NCBI RefSeq assembly: GCF_000250675.2 | Contig: NC_018681.1 | Coordinates: forward strand, 5,456,001-5,520,000 | DNA length: 64,000 nucleotides | Origin: Nocardia brasiliensis ATCC 700358 | Lineage (GTDB): Bacteria > Actinomycetota > Actinomycetes > Mycobacteriales > Mycobacteriaceae | Direction of reading: 5' to 3' | Position numbers and translations under genes: made by a program | The notes under the pieces: model-generated | The model's database searches: none | Told to the model about the DNA's origin: nothing | What the model saw: only the letters and a program-made list of their open reading frames with translations | Part shown: piece by piece, positions 43,093-51,706 of the stretch | Layout: every line of letters starts with the position of its first letter | Numbering within the stretch: position 1 is the first letter of the stretch

Positions 43093-43215
43093 GCTACACC
43101 ATCCACATTGCCTTACGTACGACGGCAGAAACATACCAATTACTCGCCGACTGCGCGTCCAGGATATCCAGCTCTGGGAACAGACCGCTTCCAGATCGCC
43201 GCGTACCGTGAATTA

Positions 43216-43857
43216 GTGATCAGAATTCGGCGGTCGTTCGAAATCGCTCTAGCCAACCAACTCGCCAATCCACACGGCATCTGGAGCGCATCGGTGGCGG
43301 CACGTATGAACAGGCTGAACCGGACCGCCATTCAGGCCGCGGTGCACGCGACATACGCCGAGCCGGGGGATGTCGTCGCCGATATCGGATTCGGTGGCGG
43401 CTTGGGAATTTCATTGCTGCTCGACCGCGTCGGCCCCTACGGATTCGTCTACGGCATCGACATATCCAGAGATATGGTCACGCGCGCACGGTCTCTTTTC
43501 CGCTCCGCAGCAGCCGACGGCAGGCTCACGCTGGCGTGCGGGCAGCTCACTAGCCTGCCGCTGTACGACCATTGCGTAGACGCCGCGATCAGTGTCCACA
43601 CGCTCTATTTTGTGCCGGACCTGACTGCCGCCTGCGCCGAACTCGTGCGGATCATCCGGCCGGGCGGACGGTTGATCGTCTGCGTCGGCGATCCCTGCGC
43701 GATGGCTGACCTGCCGCACACGGCGCAGCGGTTCGTCCTCCGGCCGATCTCGGTCATCTGCCTCGCCCTCGAAAACGAGGGCTGCCTCGTGGGTCATCAG
43801 TACTTCTATGACGGCCCTGTTCCGTATTGGCTGCTCACAGCGGAGGTTCCGGTGTGA
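43216..43857 (+). CDS. class I SAM-dependent methyltransferase
   Basis: Predicted 213 residues from a GTG (start weakly supported; later ATG at MNRLNRTAIQAAV possible). The SAM loop is VVADIGFGGGLGISLLL, followed by GIDISRDMVTRAR and ISVHTLYFVPDLTAACAELV then IIRPGGRLIVCVGD, the standard order of class I motifs I to III. The acceptor is unknown. Its last 23 bases overlap the convergent hydratase gene. It is divergent from the EspR-like gene. Confidence 0.82.
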   Translation: MIRIRRSFEIALANQLANPHGIWSASVAARMNRLNRTAIQAAVHATYAEPGDVVADIGFGGGLGISLLLDRVGPYGFVYGIDISRDMVTRARSLFRSAAADGRLTLACGQLTSLPLYDHCVDAAISVHTLYFVPDLTAACAELVRIIRPGGRLIVCVGDPCAMADLPHTAQRFVLRPISVICLALENEGCLVGHQYFYDGPVPYWLLTAEVPV

Positions 43858-44938
43858 CCGCGCCAGTGTCGTCGGCACGCAGGCGTACGGTCACGTTAGC
43901 GCGGCCGAAGATCTCACGTCCCTCCTGCTTCGCCGTCAGCCCGACCGTCACCGTATGTTCCTCGGCATCGATCGACTTCACCCGGCCACCGAACTCGATG
44001 GTGGCACCTTCCGAGCCCACGAAGACCGGGCTGATCAACCGGATGCGGTATGCGCTGATCGCACCGGGGTCGTCGAGATACGCGGCTACGAATCCGGCAC
44101 CGATACCGGTTGTCAGCATTCCGTGCGCTACCACGGAATCGAGCCGGAACAGCTCGGCGATGCCTGGGCTCCAGTGAATGGGATTCGGATCGCCACTCAC
44201 CCCCGCATATCGAACGAGGTCACTGGAGTTGAGAAACACTGTGCGGGAAGGCAATTCCGCACCGACATGGATATCCGTAAACGAACTCAGGTGCGCGACG
44301 GTGAAATGCGCGCGGCGGGGCCCAACCATCGTCTCGGCCGCGACGAAACGTTCATCATGTCCCCACCTGCGCTCAGCCTGCAAAGTCGGCGCCGGCGCGG
44401 CACTGCGCATGAGCACGTTTCGGATCGCTGCAGCCACATGCTCATCCAGGTCGGCCCGGCTTGCCAGTCGGGTGCGCGCGGTGACGACCGGTGCACCAGT
44501 CGGATCCGTGAGCACACTCGTCAAGCCGATCAGGTCACCACCGAACGTTTGGCGATACGTGTCGATCCACACCTCACAGTCGAGTCGGTCACCGACCACG
44601 ATCGGCCGGTGCAACTCGACCTGCTGGTCCGTCTGGATGATGGACCGGAACCCGGGACCATCGACGTAAGCGCCGAGCAGTGCCCCTTGGACCATCGTAG
44701 CCACCATCGAGAAGAAGGCCGCGGGAGCGAGCAACCCAGGATATCCGAGCTCTCGCGCCGCGTCGTCGCTGCGATACGCAGGGTGGCCGCACCGTGCCAG
44801 GGCCGCATACTCACGGATCTTCTCTCGTCCCACCTCATAATAGTCCGAACCATGGAAGTGACGATCGATAAAGGCTGAAAGCTTCGTGCTCGCCGCAATT
44901 TCAGTCGCTGCATCAGTGATGCAATCAGTCGGCTCCAT
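43835..44938 (-). CDS. two-domain hot-dog (R)-hydratase, MaoC type
   Basis: Predicted 367 residues (MEPTDCITDAATEIAASTKL). The N-terminal hot-dog (about 25-180) is HadA/FAS1-like (VGREKIREYAALARCGHPAY). The C-terminal hot-dog (about 215-350) carries the active hydratase motif YAGVSGDPNPIHWS followed by VVAHGMLTTG, so Asp and His of the dyad are kept. Fused dehydratases of this type remove water from 3-hydroxyacyl thioesters in fatty or mycolic acid synthesis. The gene is alone; stops converge with the methyltransferase gene. Confidence 0.8.
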   Translation of the reverse strand: MEPTDCITDAATEIAASTKLSAFIDRHFHGSDYYEVGREKIREYAALARCGHPAYRSDDAARELGYPGLLAPAAFFSMVATMVQGALLGAYVDGPGFRSIIQTDQQVELHRPIVVGDRLDCEVWIDTYRQTFGGDLIGLTSVLTDPTGAPVVTARTRLASRADLDEHVAAAIRNVLMRSAAPAPTLQAERRWGHDERFVAAETMVGPRRAHFTVAHLSSFTDIHVGAELPSRTVFLNSSDLVRYAGVSGDPNPIHWSPGIAELFRLDSVVAHGMLTTGIGAGFVAAYLDDPGAISAYRIRLISPVFVGSEGATIEFGGRVKSIDAEEHTVTVGLTAKQEGREIFGRANVTVRLRADDTGAVTPEPPL

Positions 44939-45353
44939 AGCCGCATGTCCGATGCTGTCGAGAGTCTTATCCACCCTGCGAGAATAGATCCTTACCACCC
45001 CAGGGAATGCCACCCGGAAAAGCGGAGGCGGCGCGCAGCAGCATCTCCCCCGCCTTCCGCTTCGGATTTAGGATCATGAATGCGCTTTACCGAAGGTCAA
45101 TACACGGTTTGACGCGCCGCCGAGGTCGAAGGCTAGCGCATTCCCAGCGACGGGAACTTGTGTGTGCAGCTGCGGCTGTACTGTTCCCACCACTGGTCAG
45201 CGCACGCTCCACGTCGATATCTAGACATGAAGATAATCGACCCTGACGCAAGACCTTCCGCATCGACGCGACATCTTGCCCGCAAATTTTTTGACTCCTG
45301 ACTTCCGGACACCCACTTTATGTGGGCGATCACTCGGTAGCGAGGTAAACCGC
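44939..45353. other. divergent intergenic region, nothing recognised
   Basis: About 415 bases separating the hydratase gene from the prenyl synthase gene. Frames present are short and without domain character. It should carry two promoters. No repeat of note was seen. Confidence 0.4.
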
Positions 45354-46391
45354 ATGGTTACAGAATCTTCTCAGGGTTTCGACGAGCACAATGCCGAAGA
45401 GTTGCTGCTGGCCGCACGCCGCCGGTGCGCGCCGGCGCTCGAGGCCGCACTGCAAGAACTGCCGGGTCCGATGCCGCTTATGGCGGGCTACCAACTCGGC
45501 TGGTGGGATAGCAAAGCGACGCGCGGCAATTTTCGGCAGGGCAAGTCGATTCGTGCCGCTCTCGTGTTCGCCGCGGCGCAAGCCTGTGGCGGTGACGCTG
45601 CCACTGCGGTATCCGCCGCCGCAGCGGTGCAATTGCTACACAATTTCACCCTCGTTCACGACGATCTCATCGACGAGGACACACTGCGGCGCGGACGCCC
45701 CACCGTATGGTCCGTCTGGGGTAAGACCAACGCCATACTGCTCGGCGACGCGTTGCACGCGGCGGCAGTCAAGTTACTGGCCGAGGCGCCGTGGCAAGAC
45801 AGTGCGATTCTTGCCGCCGTCCGCAGACTCGAAGCGGCAGCGACCGAGGCATGTGGGGGACAGTTCGAGGACTGCGCCTTCGAGGCAGCCGGCGACATCG
45901 ACACCGAGTCCTATCTACGGATGGCGATGGGGAAAACCGGTGCGCTGGTGGGATGTTCGTGCGCCTTGGGTGCATTGTCCGCGGGTGCGGACCCGGCCGT
46001 GGTCGATGCACTCGATCGCTACGGTCGAGAACTGGGGATGGCCTTTCAGTTCACCGATGACTTGATGGGGATCTGGGGGGATCCGGAGATAACCGGAAAG
46101 CCCGCAGGCGCTGATATCGCACGACGGAAGAGATCACTGCCGGTGGTGGCCGCGTTACGATCCGGCACGCCGGAAGCCGTCGAGCTGGAGCAGATCTATC
46201 GCTCCGACATCCCGCTGACCGCAGCCCAGATCACAAAGGCCATCACGTTGATCGCCGGCGCAGGAGGCCGGTCCTACACCGCACGGGCGGCGATTGATCG
46301 TGCGGCCATAGCGATAAGACTGCTCCCCGATCCCGCGAATAGCGCAGCCTTGATCGCACTCAATTCTCTCGCCGTCAATCGCGATCATTGA
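45354..46391 (+). CDS. polyprenyl diphosphate synthase, GGPP-synthase-like
   Basis: Predicted 345 residues with GAGGTAAACCGC before the ATG. First aspartate-rich motif LVHDDLIDED near residue 100 and second FTDDLMGIWGD near 230 are intact. GKSIRAALV and MGKTGALVGCSCALG complete the trans-prenyltransferase fold. The enzyme joins isopentenyl diphosphate to allylic diphosphates; the short chain-length region suggests a geranyl-geranyl type product but this is not certain. It may supply the terpene synthase at 34918. Confidence 0.88.
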   Translation: MVTESSQGFDEHNAEELLLAARRRCAPALEAALQELPGPMPLMAGYQLGWWDSKATRGNFRQGKSIRAALVFAAAQACGGDAATAVSAAAAVQLLHNFTLVHDDLIDEDTLRRGRPTVWSVWGKTNAILLGDALHAAAVKLLAEAPWQDSAILAAVRRLEAAATEACGGQFEDCAFEAAGDIDTESYLRMAMGKTGALVGCSCALGALSAGADPAVVDALDRYGRELGMAFQFTDDLMGIWGDPEITGKPAGADIARRKRSLPVVAALRSGTPEAVELEQIYRSDIPLTAAQITKAITLIAGAGGRSYTARAAIDRAAIAIRLLPDPANSAALIALNSLAVNRDH

Positions 46392-46412
46392 CCCAGAGCG
46401 GCGGCGCGTGGA

Positions 46413-46790
46413 TCACCAGGAAATCAGGACCGGCGGTTTCGTGTCTGCAATCGCGCTGGCCACACCTTCGTCGTAGATCTGATACATCCGAAGTACCACA
46501 TAATAGCGGTCGCTCCCAGTTTCACGGCCCGCGCGACGAACGTAGCACCCGGACAGATAATAGCCCCCACCGGATGAATACTGCGGGTCATCGAACTCGA
46601 CTCGGCCTACCTCGAACTCCATTCGTTCCGGCGAGCGGTAGTCGATCTTCATCAGGGCGAGCTCGAAATACGGGTGTCTAGGTTCATGGGGTGTGCACAT
46701 AACGGCGGCTTCGAACAGTATGCCCGTGCCGAAGATCGATCGAGGCGGTGTCATGAAAGCGGCATAATGCACGAGTTCATCAGCAGACAC
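46413..46790 (-). CDS. small protein, signal-less duplicate of the neighbour
   Basis: Predicted 125 residues from a GTG (VSADELVHYAAFMTPPRSIF). It aligns with the product at 46817-47299: both have PPRx then a C-x-P-type Cys (MCTPHEP against KCDPKPV), FELALMKIDY against FIMKLMKVDH, and DDPQYSSGGGYYLSGCY against SDPRYSLEDGFFFTEYHDC. Unlike its neighbour it has no signal peptide. Either it is a truncated copy or it acts in the cytoplasm. 26 bases separate it from the upstream copy. Confidence 0.6.
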   Translation of the reverse strand: MSADELVHYAAFMTPPRSIFGTGILFEAAVMCTPHEPRHPYFELALMKIDYRSPERMEFEVGRVEFDDPQYSSGGGYYLSGCYVRRAGRETGSDRYYVVLRMYQIYDEGVASAIADTKPPVLISW

Positions 46791-46816
46791 GGGGCATCCT
46801 CATCCAGCGAGCTCGG

Positions 46817-47299
46817 TCAACACAGCAGGTTTCTGGATTCCGTCTTGACATCGAGAATCGTGGGAAAACCGTCGTTCCATTGAGTTATATGCAGCAGGGT
46901 ATAGTATCCATCTACCCGCGCAGCGGGGTTGCGGCTGCAGTCGTGATATTCGGTAAAGAAAAACCCGTCCTCGAGGCTGTATCGCGGATCGCTGTATTCA
47001 TGGCGTGCCACCTGATGTTCTGGCGCGCCTTGAAGCCCATGATCTACTTTCATCAGTTTCATGATGAAGTTCGAGTGTACGGGCTTGGGATCGCACTTGA
47101 TGCTCGCATCGAATACGATCGTCTCACCCATGGCCCGAGGCGGTTCCATACGGTTCACCCAGCAGTGCGAGTCCGGAGGCGCGTCCCGCGAATACGCCGG
47201 GCCGGCAGCGGCGCCGATACTGGATACGAAGCCCGAGACAACAAGCACAACCATTGCCGAAACGGGCAGACCAGATCGCCCGAAACTGATCTTCGACAT
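46817..47299 (-). CDS. exported small Cys-containing protein
   Basis: Predicted 160 residues (MSKISFGRSGLPVSAMVVLV) with GGAG five bases before the ATG. Signal peptide about 1-36 (VSAMVVLVVSGFVSSIGAAA). The mature part has four cysteines (HCWVNRMEPP, IKCDPKPV, YHDCSRNP, NLLC) and ends at the Cys-containing C terminus. A paralogue without signal lies directly downstream. Function unknown; a secreted disulfide-bonded protein is supported by composition. Confidence 0.7.
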   Translation of the reverse strand: MSKISFGRSGLPVSAMVVLVVSGFVSSIGAAAGPAYSRDAPPDSHCWVNRMEPPRAMGETIVFDASIKCDPKPVHSNFIMKLMKVDHGLQGAPEHQVARHEYSDPRYSLEDGFFFTEYHDCSRNPAARVDGYYTLLHITQWNDGFPTILDVKTESRNLLC

Positions 47300-47339
47300 T
47301 TTACTCCTAAATTTCGACAAAATATTTATACCGGGCTGA

Positions 47340-47651
47340 TCACCGGCGACGCAGGTACCGCCGCCCACCTTGCCGACCGGCCCCTTCCATTCTCCGCAAC
47401 TGCCGCCGCTTTTTCCGCTCGATGCGAGAGGAATCCGAGGCGGGGATCGCAAAAACGAATGCGATCAAAAGCACGACAACGACAACCAAGCCGATAGCCC
47501 ACCCGACGATGTCGTTGCCGTCATCACGCGTCCGGATACCACGACCGCCCTGAGCAGCATCAAAACCCGAAGCCGTTGCCCAGAACACACTTTCGAACCA
47601 CAGGTGCGGTTCGAGAGATCCCATATGGCTCACCAGTTCGATATGTTGCAT
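47340..47651 (-). CDS. small single-pass membrane protein
   Basis: Predicted 103 residues from MQHIELVSHMGSLEPHLWFE; a later ATG at 47624 also fits. One membrane helix (IVGWAIGLVVVVVLLIAFVF, about 49-70) followed by a very basic tail (RIERKKRRQLRRMEGAGRQG). No family recognised. Coding is uncertain but the hydrophobic helix with positive flank makes it plausible. It lies 40 bases upstream of the exported protein gene, same strand. Confidence 0.4.
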   Translation of the reverse strand: MQHIELVSHMGSLEPHLWFESVFWATASGFDAAQGGRGIRTRDDGNDIVGWAIGLVVVVVLLIAFVFAIPASDSSRIERKKRRQLRRMEGAGRQGGRRYLRRR

Positions 47652-48062
47652 GGCTTCTCATAACCGAGTCTCGTAATAGACGTTAAGTCAGGCGGATGTT
47701 CGCCGACTGTAGCGATGAGACCACCTTGAACACAGGCTGCTTTCCCACGCTTGGGAGTACGGACGACGACATCGACCCGAGCGGCACCGAGCTTTTCAGC
47801 GGCATGCCGGACTCGCGACCGATGCACTCCGCACAGGACTCGCGGACCCGCCAGAGCTTCCGAGCCGGATGCGCTCAGACCGCGGACAAGCATAGAACCG
47901 CGAGCGCCAGCCGTGGCGGCCGCGCCGACCATCGAGCGAACGACTGGACGGCACCTCGGTGTCGCCGGCGCGGCGGTCATCGCCAGCCACAGCCCAGCCG
48001 CTAACCGGTATATAGCGTCACAACGGCGCAACTTCAGCAGCATCGTCCATCCGAAGACGAAT
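47652..48062. other. region without a confident gene
   Basis: About 410 bases. Open frames exist on both strands (47630-48043 minus and 47696-48004 plus) but neither has a recognisable domain, and both are Arg/Ser-rich like random high-GC translation. The minus frame ends with a plausible globular stretch (VVVRTPKRGKAACVQGGLIA), so a decayed gene is possible. Confidence 0.35.
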
Positions 48063-48440
48063 TCAGCCGGTGACCTCGGTTTGCTGGTAGAGAGCCAGTT
48101 TCCATTCGCCGCCGACGCGGAGGTAGACGCTGGACATGAGGCCGGTGAAGGCGGGTTCGGCCCCGTCGCGGTAGGCGACGCCGGTATAGACCAGGATCTT
48201 GCTGTGCACTCCGACGTCGATGACTCGTGGCTCGCGGATCTCGTAGGTTCGCCAAGGTGGCGATTCTTGCAGTGCGGCGATGACTCCGTCGCGGTCCAGG
48301 ATCATGCCGTTGGCCAGCACCATGATCGCGTCGCCAGTCATCAGGGAGCCATAGAATTCAGCGCCGGTGCCGTCACACAGCGAGTCCCAGCCCCGGCCCT
48401 CGATGTCGAGCAATTCGCTCAAAAGCTTTGTATCTGCCAT
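48063..48440 (-). CDS. SnoaL/NTF2-like protein
   Basis: Predicted 125 residues (MADTKLLSELLDIEGRGWDS). The frame remains open far upstream, but that part is the transposase remnant, so this start is preferred. Helix-helix-sheet order with GDAIMVLANGMILDRDGVIA, IREPRVIDVGVHSKILVYTG and VGGEWKLALYQQTEV is the DUF4440/SnoaL-like NTF2 fold. Some members are small enzymes, others bind small molecules; no catalytic residues can be assigned. Confidence 0.78.
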   Translation of the reverse strand: MADTKLLSELLDIEGRGWDSLCDGTGAEFYGSLMTGDAIMVLANGMILDRDGVIAALQESPPWRTYEIREPRVIDVGVHSKILVYTGVAYRDGAEPAFTGLMSSVYLRVGGEWKLALYQQTEVTG

Positions 48441-48529
48441 AGCTCCACGGTAGGCAAGGTCACCGCAACCGACATCGTTCAGTACCCATGGCTGGGGAAG
48501 ATCCGATTCAGGGCGGCTGCGAAGGCCGG

Positions 48530-48980
48530 TCAAGCGGACATGTAGAACACCCGCCGCGGAATCTGTCGTAGCGGCTGGGAACGTGCAATCGTCCGGTGTG
48601 TTCTCAAGTTCCGGAGCACCGGTGCCGGCACGGCCGAATGGTCGACAGAGGCGATCAAACCGGGATCGCCGATGTCGGTGAGGAAGTCGGCATCGAGCCG
48701 AAATCCCATGCCGGGCAAGCAGACGGTCTGGGCTCTGGCAGCGGTGACCGCGCTCTCGGCGGCGTTCACAACGTAGCCGAGCCGCTGTGGTCAGGACCTG
48801 GATCAGGCGGTCAACTCCGGCGCGGCGGATCGCCTTGTGGCGCCGGTAGCGGCTCAACCGGATCACCCAGCCGCGATCAACTGCTGGTGCAGCCGGTTGA
48901 TCGTGTGGGTGCGGTCGGCGACCGGATCGGTGCGACGAGCGGTGAGCCTCCGCAGCTCGGCGATACGTTCTGGATGTAGT
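48530..48980 (-). pseudogene. IS110-family transposase remnant
   Basis: Broken over frames. Near 48863-48967 a minus-strand frame reads ELRRLTARRTDPVADRTHTI then NRLHQQL, the linker typical of IS110/IS116 transposases. About 150 bases on, another frame gives CLPGMGFRLDADFLTDIGD and then RRVFYMSA, the conserved C-terminal transposase_20 region. No intact frame joins them and no DEDD catalytic region was found. A relic, not a mobile element. N-terminal parts beyond 48980 cannot be recognised. Confidence 0.65.
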
Positions 48981-49317
48981 CGAGGGCGTACATCGCGGCG
49001 CTCTTGGCGAGGGCAAGGGCAGCACCGCGCCCACGGCGCTGCTGCAACGTCTGATGGGCCTGCTCAACGGTATACGGCTCGAGAGGGTGCCATGTGACGG
49101 CTCGAGCTGCCACAAGCCGGACCGCAGCGAGCCCTCCGCGGCGATCGTGATCATTTCTCACAACTCCGGCGTCACCGAGCGGCGCGTGATGATCATGATT
49201 CCAAGTATGACGCGTGAATAGCATTGCTGCACAAGCTATTCCGGCGCGATTCGCAGCGAATCGCTCCATGGAGAATCGACAAGTTGACGGTAGTCACGAA
49301 TCCTGTGCTTTCCAGGC

Positions 49318-50100
49318 TCATACGCGCAGGGTGCAGCGAAAGACTTCGGTTACCAACGGGAAGTCGAAAGTCTCTCCGCGGAGCGCGGGAGCTTCTCGAA
49401 GGTACTCCGAAACACTGTTCAGCAACGCCTCTCGCTCTCGCTGGGAAACCGCCCGTACGACCGCGTGGGTACCGATCATCCCGGTTAGCGACGTCACGGT
49501 ACACGGGCATGCCTGAGCGAATCCGGCATGTTCCACACTCGTGAACGACTCGTGCGCGGGCAGGCGTTGTTCTTCGGAATCCTCCGCCAAAAACGGGACG
49601 ACCTGATGCAGACCGGACACCCAGGGCACGATCGTGTCATGTTGATTCCACAGTGCGGCGCAGGTGCCACCGGGGCGCAGCACTCGGGCAACTTCGGAAA
49701 GAGCTCGATCTCGATCGAACAGGTGGAACGCCTGCCCGATGAGCACGGCATCCATCGAATTGTCCGGCAGGGGGATCGCCTCGGCGCTACCGGCCTTCAC
49801 AACCACCTGAGGATATTGATCGGCCAGAGTCGCTCGCATCCACTCGTCAGGTTCCACGGCCGTTACCCTCGCTCCGATCGCCACCAGATTGGCGGTCAAT
49901 TTGCCTGTCCCAGAGCCGAGATCGAGGATGTGCAGGTTCCGGCGTCGGCACTGCTTCAGCGCCCAGTCCGTGGCTGCCATCGGGTAGTTCGGGCGGAATT
50001 GCGCATAATCTTCAACACGATGGTGAAAAGGTGGAGCGTGTTTTCGCCAGCGCCCTGTCTCCGCCCATGTCATGTCAGGACAGTACGACACGGAGGACAT
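49318..50100 (-). CDS. class I SAM-dependent methyltransferase
   Basis: Predicted 260 residues (MSSVSYCPDMTWAETGRWRK) with GGGAAG/GTGAG before the ATG. SAM motif ILDLGSGTGKLTANLVAIGA near 70-90, acidic residue in AVEPDEWM, then AIPLPDNSMDAVLIGQAFHL and VLRPGGTCAALWNQ. This is the UbiE/Methyltransf_11 type. Substrate not visible. The epimerase-like gene ends 99 bases upstream (50199), same strand, so they may be co-transcribed. Confidence 0.85.
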   Translation of the reverse strand: MSSVSYCPDMTWAETGRWRKHAPPFHHRVEDYAQFRPNYPMAATDWALKQCRRRNLHILDLGSGTGKLTANLVAIGARVTAVEPDEWMRATLADQYPQVVVKAGSAEAIPLPDNSMDAVLIGQAFHLFDRDRALSEVARVLRPGGTCAALWNQHDTIVPWVSGLHQVVPFLAEDSEEQRLPAHESFTSVEHAGFAQACPCTVTSLTGMIGTHAVVRAVSQREREALLNSVSEYLREAPALRGETFDFPLVTEVFRCTLRV

Positions 50101-50198
50101 ACTCACTTCCCATAACCGGGAAGCGAAAAGCACCGTCAGGACATGGGCTCCGAATAGCGAACCGCCGACAAGTCCGAGCCAGCCCGCGGAGTGCACGT

Positions 50199-51143
50199 TC
50201 AGCGAAGCTCGGTCAAGCCGTCTGCGAAGGTGACGATCGGCCGGTAGCCGAGTTCGTGGCGGGCCTTGCTAATGTCGAATCGCCTTGACAACGCGAGGAA
50301 TTCGACCTCGAAGACGGTAATCGGCGGTCGCCCCGGCAGCAGCGGCCCCGACCACAGCGCTTCACAGATGCGCGCGAACGGGAACAGGATACGTGAAGGC
50401 AACGAGCGCCGCGGCATAGGAGCGTTCATCGCCTCCAGCAGACCGGACAAGAATTCGCGATGGGGCATCGGTTCACCGTTGGTGATGAAATACGTTGCAC
50501 CCGGAGTGCCCTCAGTAAGTGCGGCGACAACGGCTGCCGCCACATTGTCGACGTGGACGTGCTCGAAAACGGCAGTGCCATGATCGATCAGCGGCAACCT
50601 ACCTGCCATGGCTCGGCAGACGAGATCGGCTACCGTCGTCGAACCCGGGCCCCAAATGAATGTCGGCCGTAGCACGATTGACTCGATGGAGTTCTGGCGC
50701 GCCCTGACGATCTGTTCGGCCTGGAGTTTCGCGCGACCGTAGCGCGAACTCTGGTGCGACGGTTCCGAATCCGCCTCCGTGACATCCAGGAGTGGCTTGC
50801 CATCCTGCATGACCGACTCACTGCTGATCAAAACGAAACGCCGGACCTGATGCGTCTCGGCCGCCGCAAGCAGATCCCGTGTCGGCGTGACGATACTGGC
50901 GTCGTACTCGGACCAGGACGCCCACTCGGCGACGAGCCCGCCGGCGTGGATCACTACTTCGACTCCCGCCAGACATCCTGCCCACCGCCCGACTTCGGTC
51001 AGGTCACCGATGACCACGGTGGCACCTTCAACCGTGCGGCCGGACCCGCGAACAAGCGCCAGCACCTCATGCCCGGCATTGACCAGCCTAGCTACGATTC
51101 GGCGACCCAGGAACCCTGTAGCCCCGGTCACGAAGACCTTCAT
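50199..51143 (-). CDS. NAD-dependent epimerase/3-beta-HSD-type protein
   Basis: Predicted 314 residues with AGGAGGAG before the ATG. Rossmann GxxGxxG reads VTGATGFLGRRIVARLVNAG at the N terminus. The active-site tyrosine and lysine are in SSRYGRAKLQAEQIV (YxxxK, about 150-154), with upstream ISSESV serine. IVLRPTFIWGPG and VDNVAAAVVAAL follow. Extended SDR enzymes of this group act on nucleotide sugars or steroids; the hydrophobic C-terminal half is 3-beta-HSD-like. Likely a sterol or sugar-type oxidoreductase. Confidence 0.85.
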   Translation of the reverse strand: MKVFVTGATGFLGRRIVARLVNAGHEVLALVRGSGRTVEGATVVIGDLTEVGRWAGCLAGVEVVIHAGGLVAEWASWSEYDASIVTPTRDLLAAAETHQVRRFVLISSESVMQDGKPLLDVTEADSEPSHQSSRYGRAKLQAEQIVRARQNSIESIVLRPTFIWGPGSTTVADLVCRAMAGRLPLIDHGTAVFEHVHVDNVAAAVVAALTEGTPGATYFITNGEPMPHREFLSGLLEAMNAPMPRRSLPSRILFPFARICEALWSGPLLPGRPPITVFEVEFLALSRRFDISKARHELGYRPIVTFADGLTELR

Positions 51144-51262
51144 GATCTCCTCCTGGCCACCATTGTCGAGGTCATCATTGTCGAGGTTGTCCAGCAGCCT
51201 GGCCTCCACCACCGGGAACCGTGCCCGGCTCCCCTCACCCGCCCGCCGACTTCGGGCTGCAA

Positions 51263-51688
51263 TCAATCCGGCGATACGGGTGAGACGACCCCATACCCAG
51301 CCTTGCGACGATGAGAGTCGCAGTATCGACGGTTGTTGCCGTTGGTTCGGTCAATGAACACTGCCGGACATGAATGTACATCGCAGATCTTGACGCGCCG
51401 CCAGCCATCAGCGGCGACAAGTTGGGCAATGCTCAGCAGGCACTCCGCGGCCGACACCGGAGCATCCGCCTCGAGCGTCCAACCCTGGACGGTGTTATGT
51501 ACGCGCACGGTGATGCCGGCTTGTTCCATCAGCGAATTCAGTATGTCGGCCGCCGCGCCGTGATCGCCTCGAACAGCCGACGCCACCATCGCTCGCAGAT
51601 GAGGTGCTCGGGACGTCACCTGTTCGAAGCCTGACAGGCCAGGCTCCAACGCCGACAACTCCGGCGCGGCCGCACGCGATCTTCTCAT
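51263..51688 (-). CDS. CGNR-like zinc-finger regulator
   Basis: Predicted 141 residues. The C-terminal zinc element reads ICDVHSCPAVFIDRTNGNNR then RYCDSHRRKAGYG. The usual CGNR family has a final C-G-N-R, here replaced by CDSHR, so the ligands would be three Cys and a His. The first 90 residues are helical (HLRAMVASAVRGDHGAAADI). CGNR proteins bind DNA and likely regulate stress genes. It lies 18 bases downstream of the L11-like gene, same strand. Confidence 0.7.
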   Translation of the reverse strand: MRRSRAAAPELSALEPGLSGFEQVTSRAPHLRAMVASAVRGDHGAAADILNSLMEQAGITVRVHNTVQGWTLEADAPVSAAECLLSIAQLVAADGWRRVKICDVHSCPAVFIDRTNGNNRRYCDSHRRKAGYGVVSPVSPD

Positions 51689-51706
51689 CCGAGTCCTCGC
51701 AGTCCG

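Noticed and set aside
47630..48043. 137-residue minus-strand open frame
   Set aside because: No recognisable domain; overlapping plus-strand frames are equally open.
48877..49269. 130-residue minus-strand frame possibly coding a small helical protein
   Set aside because: Its second half overlaps the shifted IS110 linker frame; probably remnant sequence.
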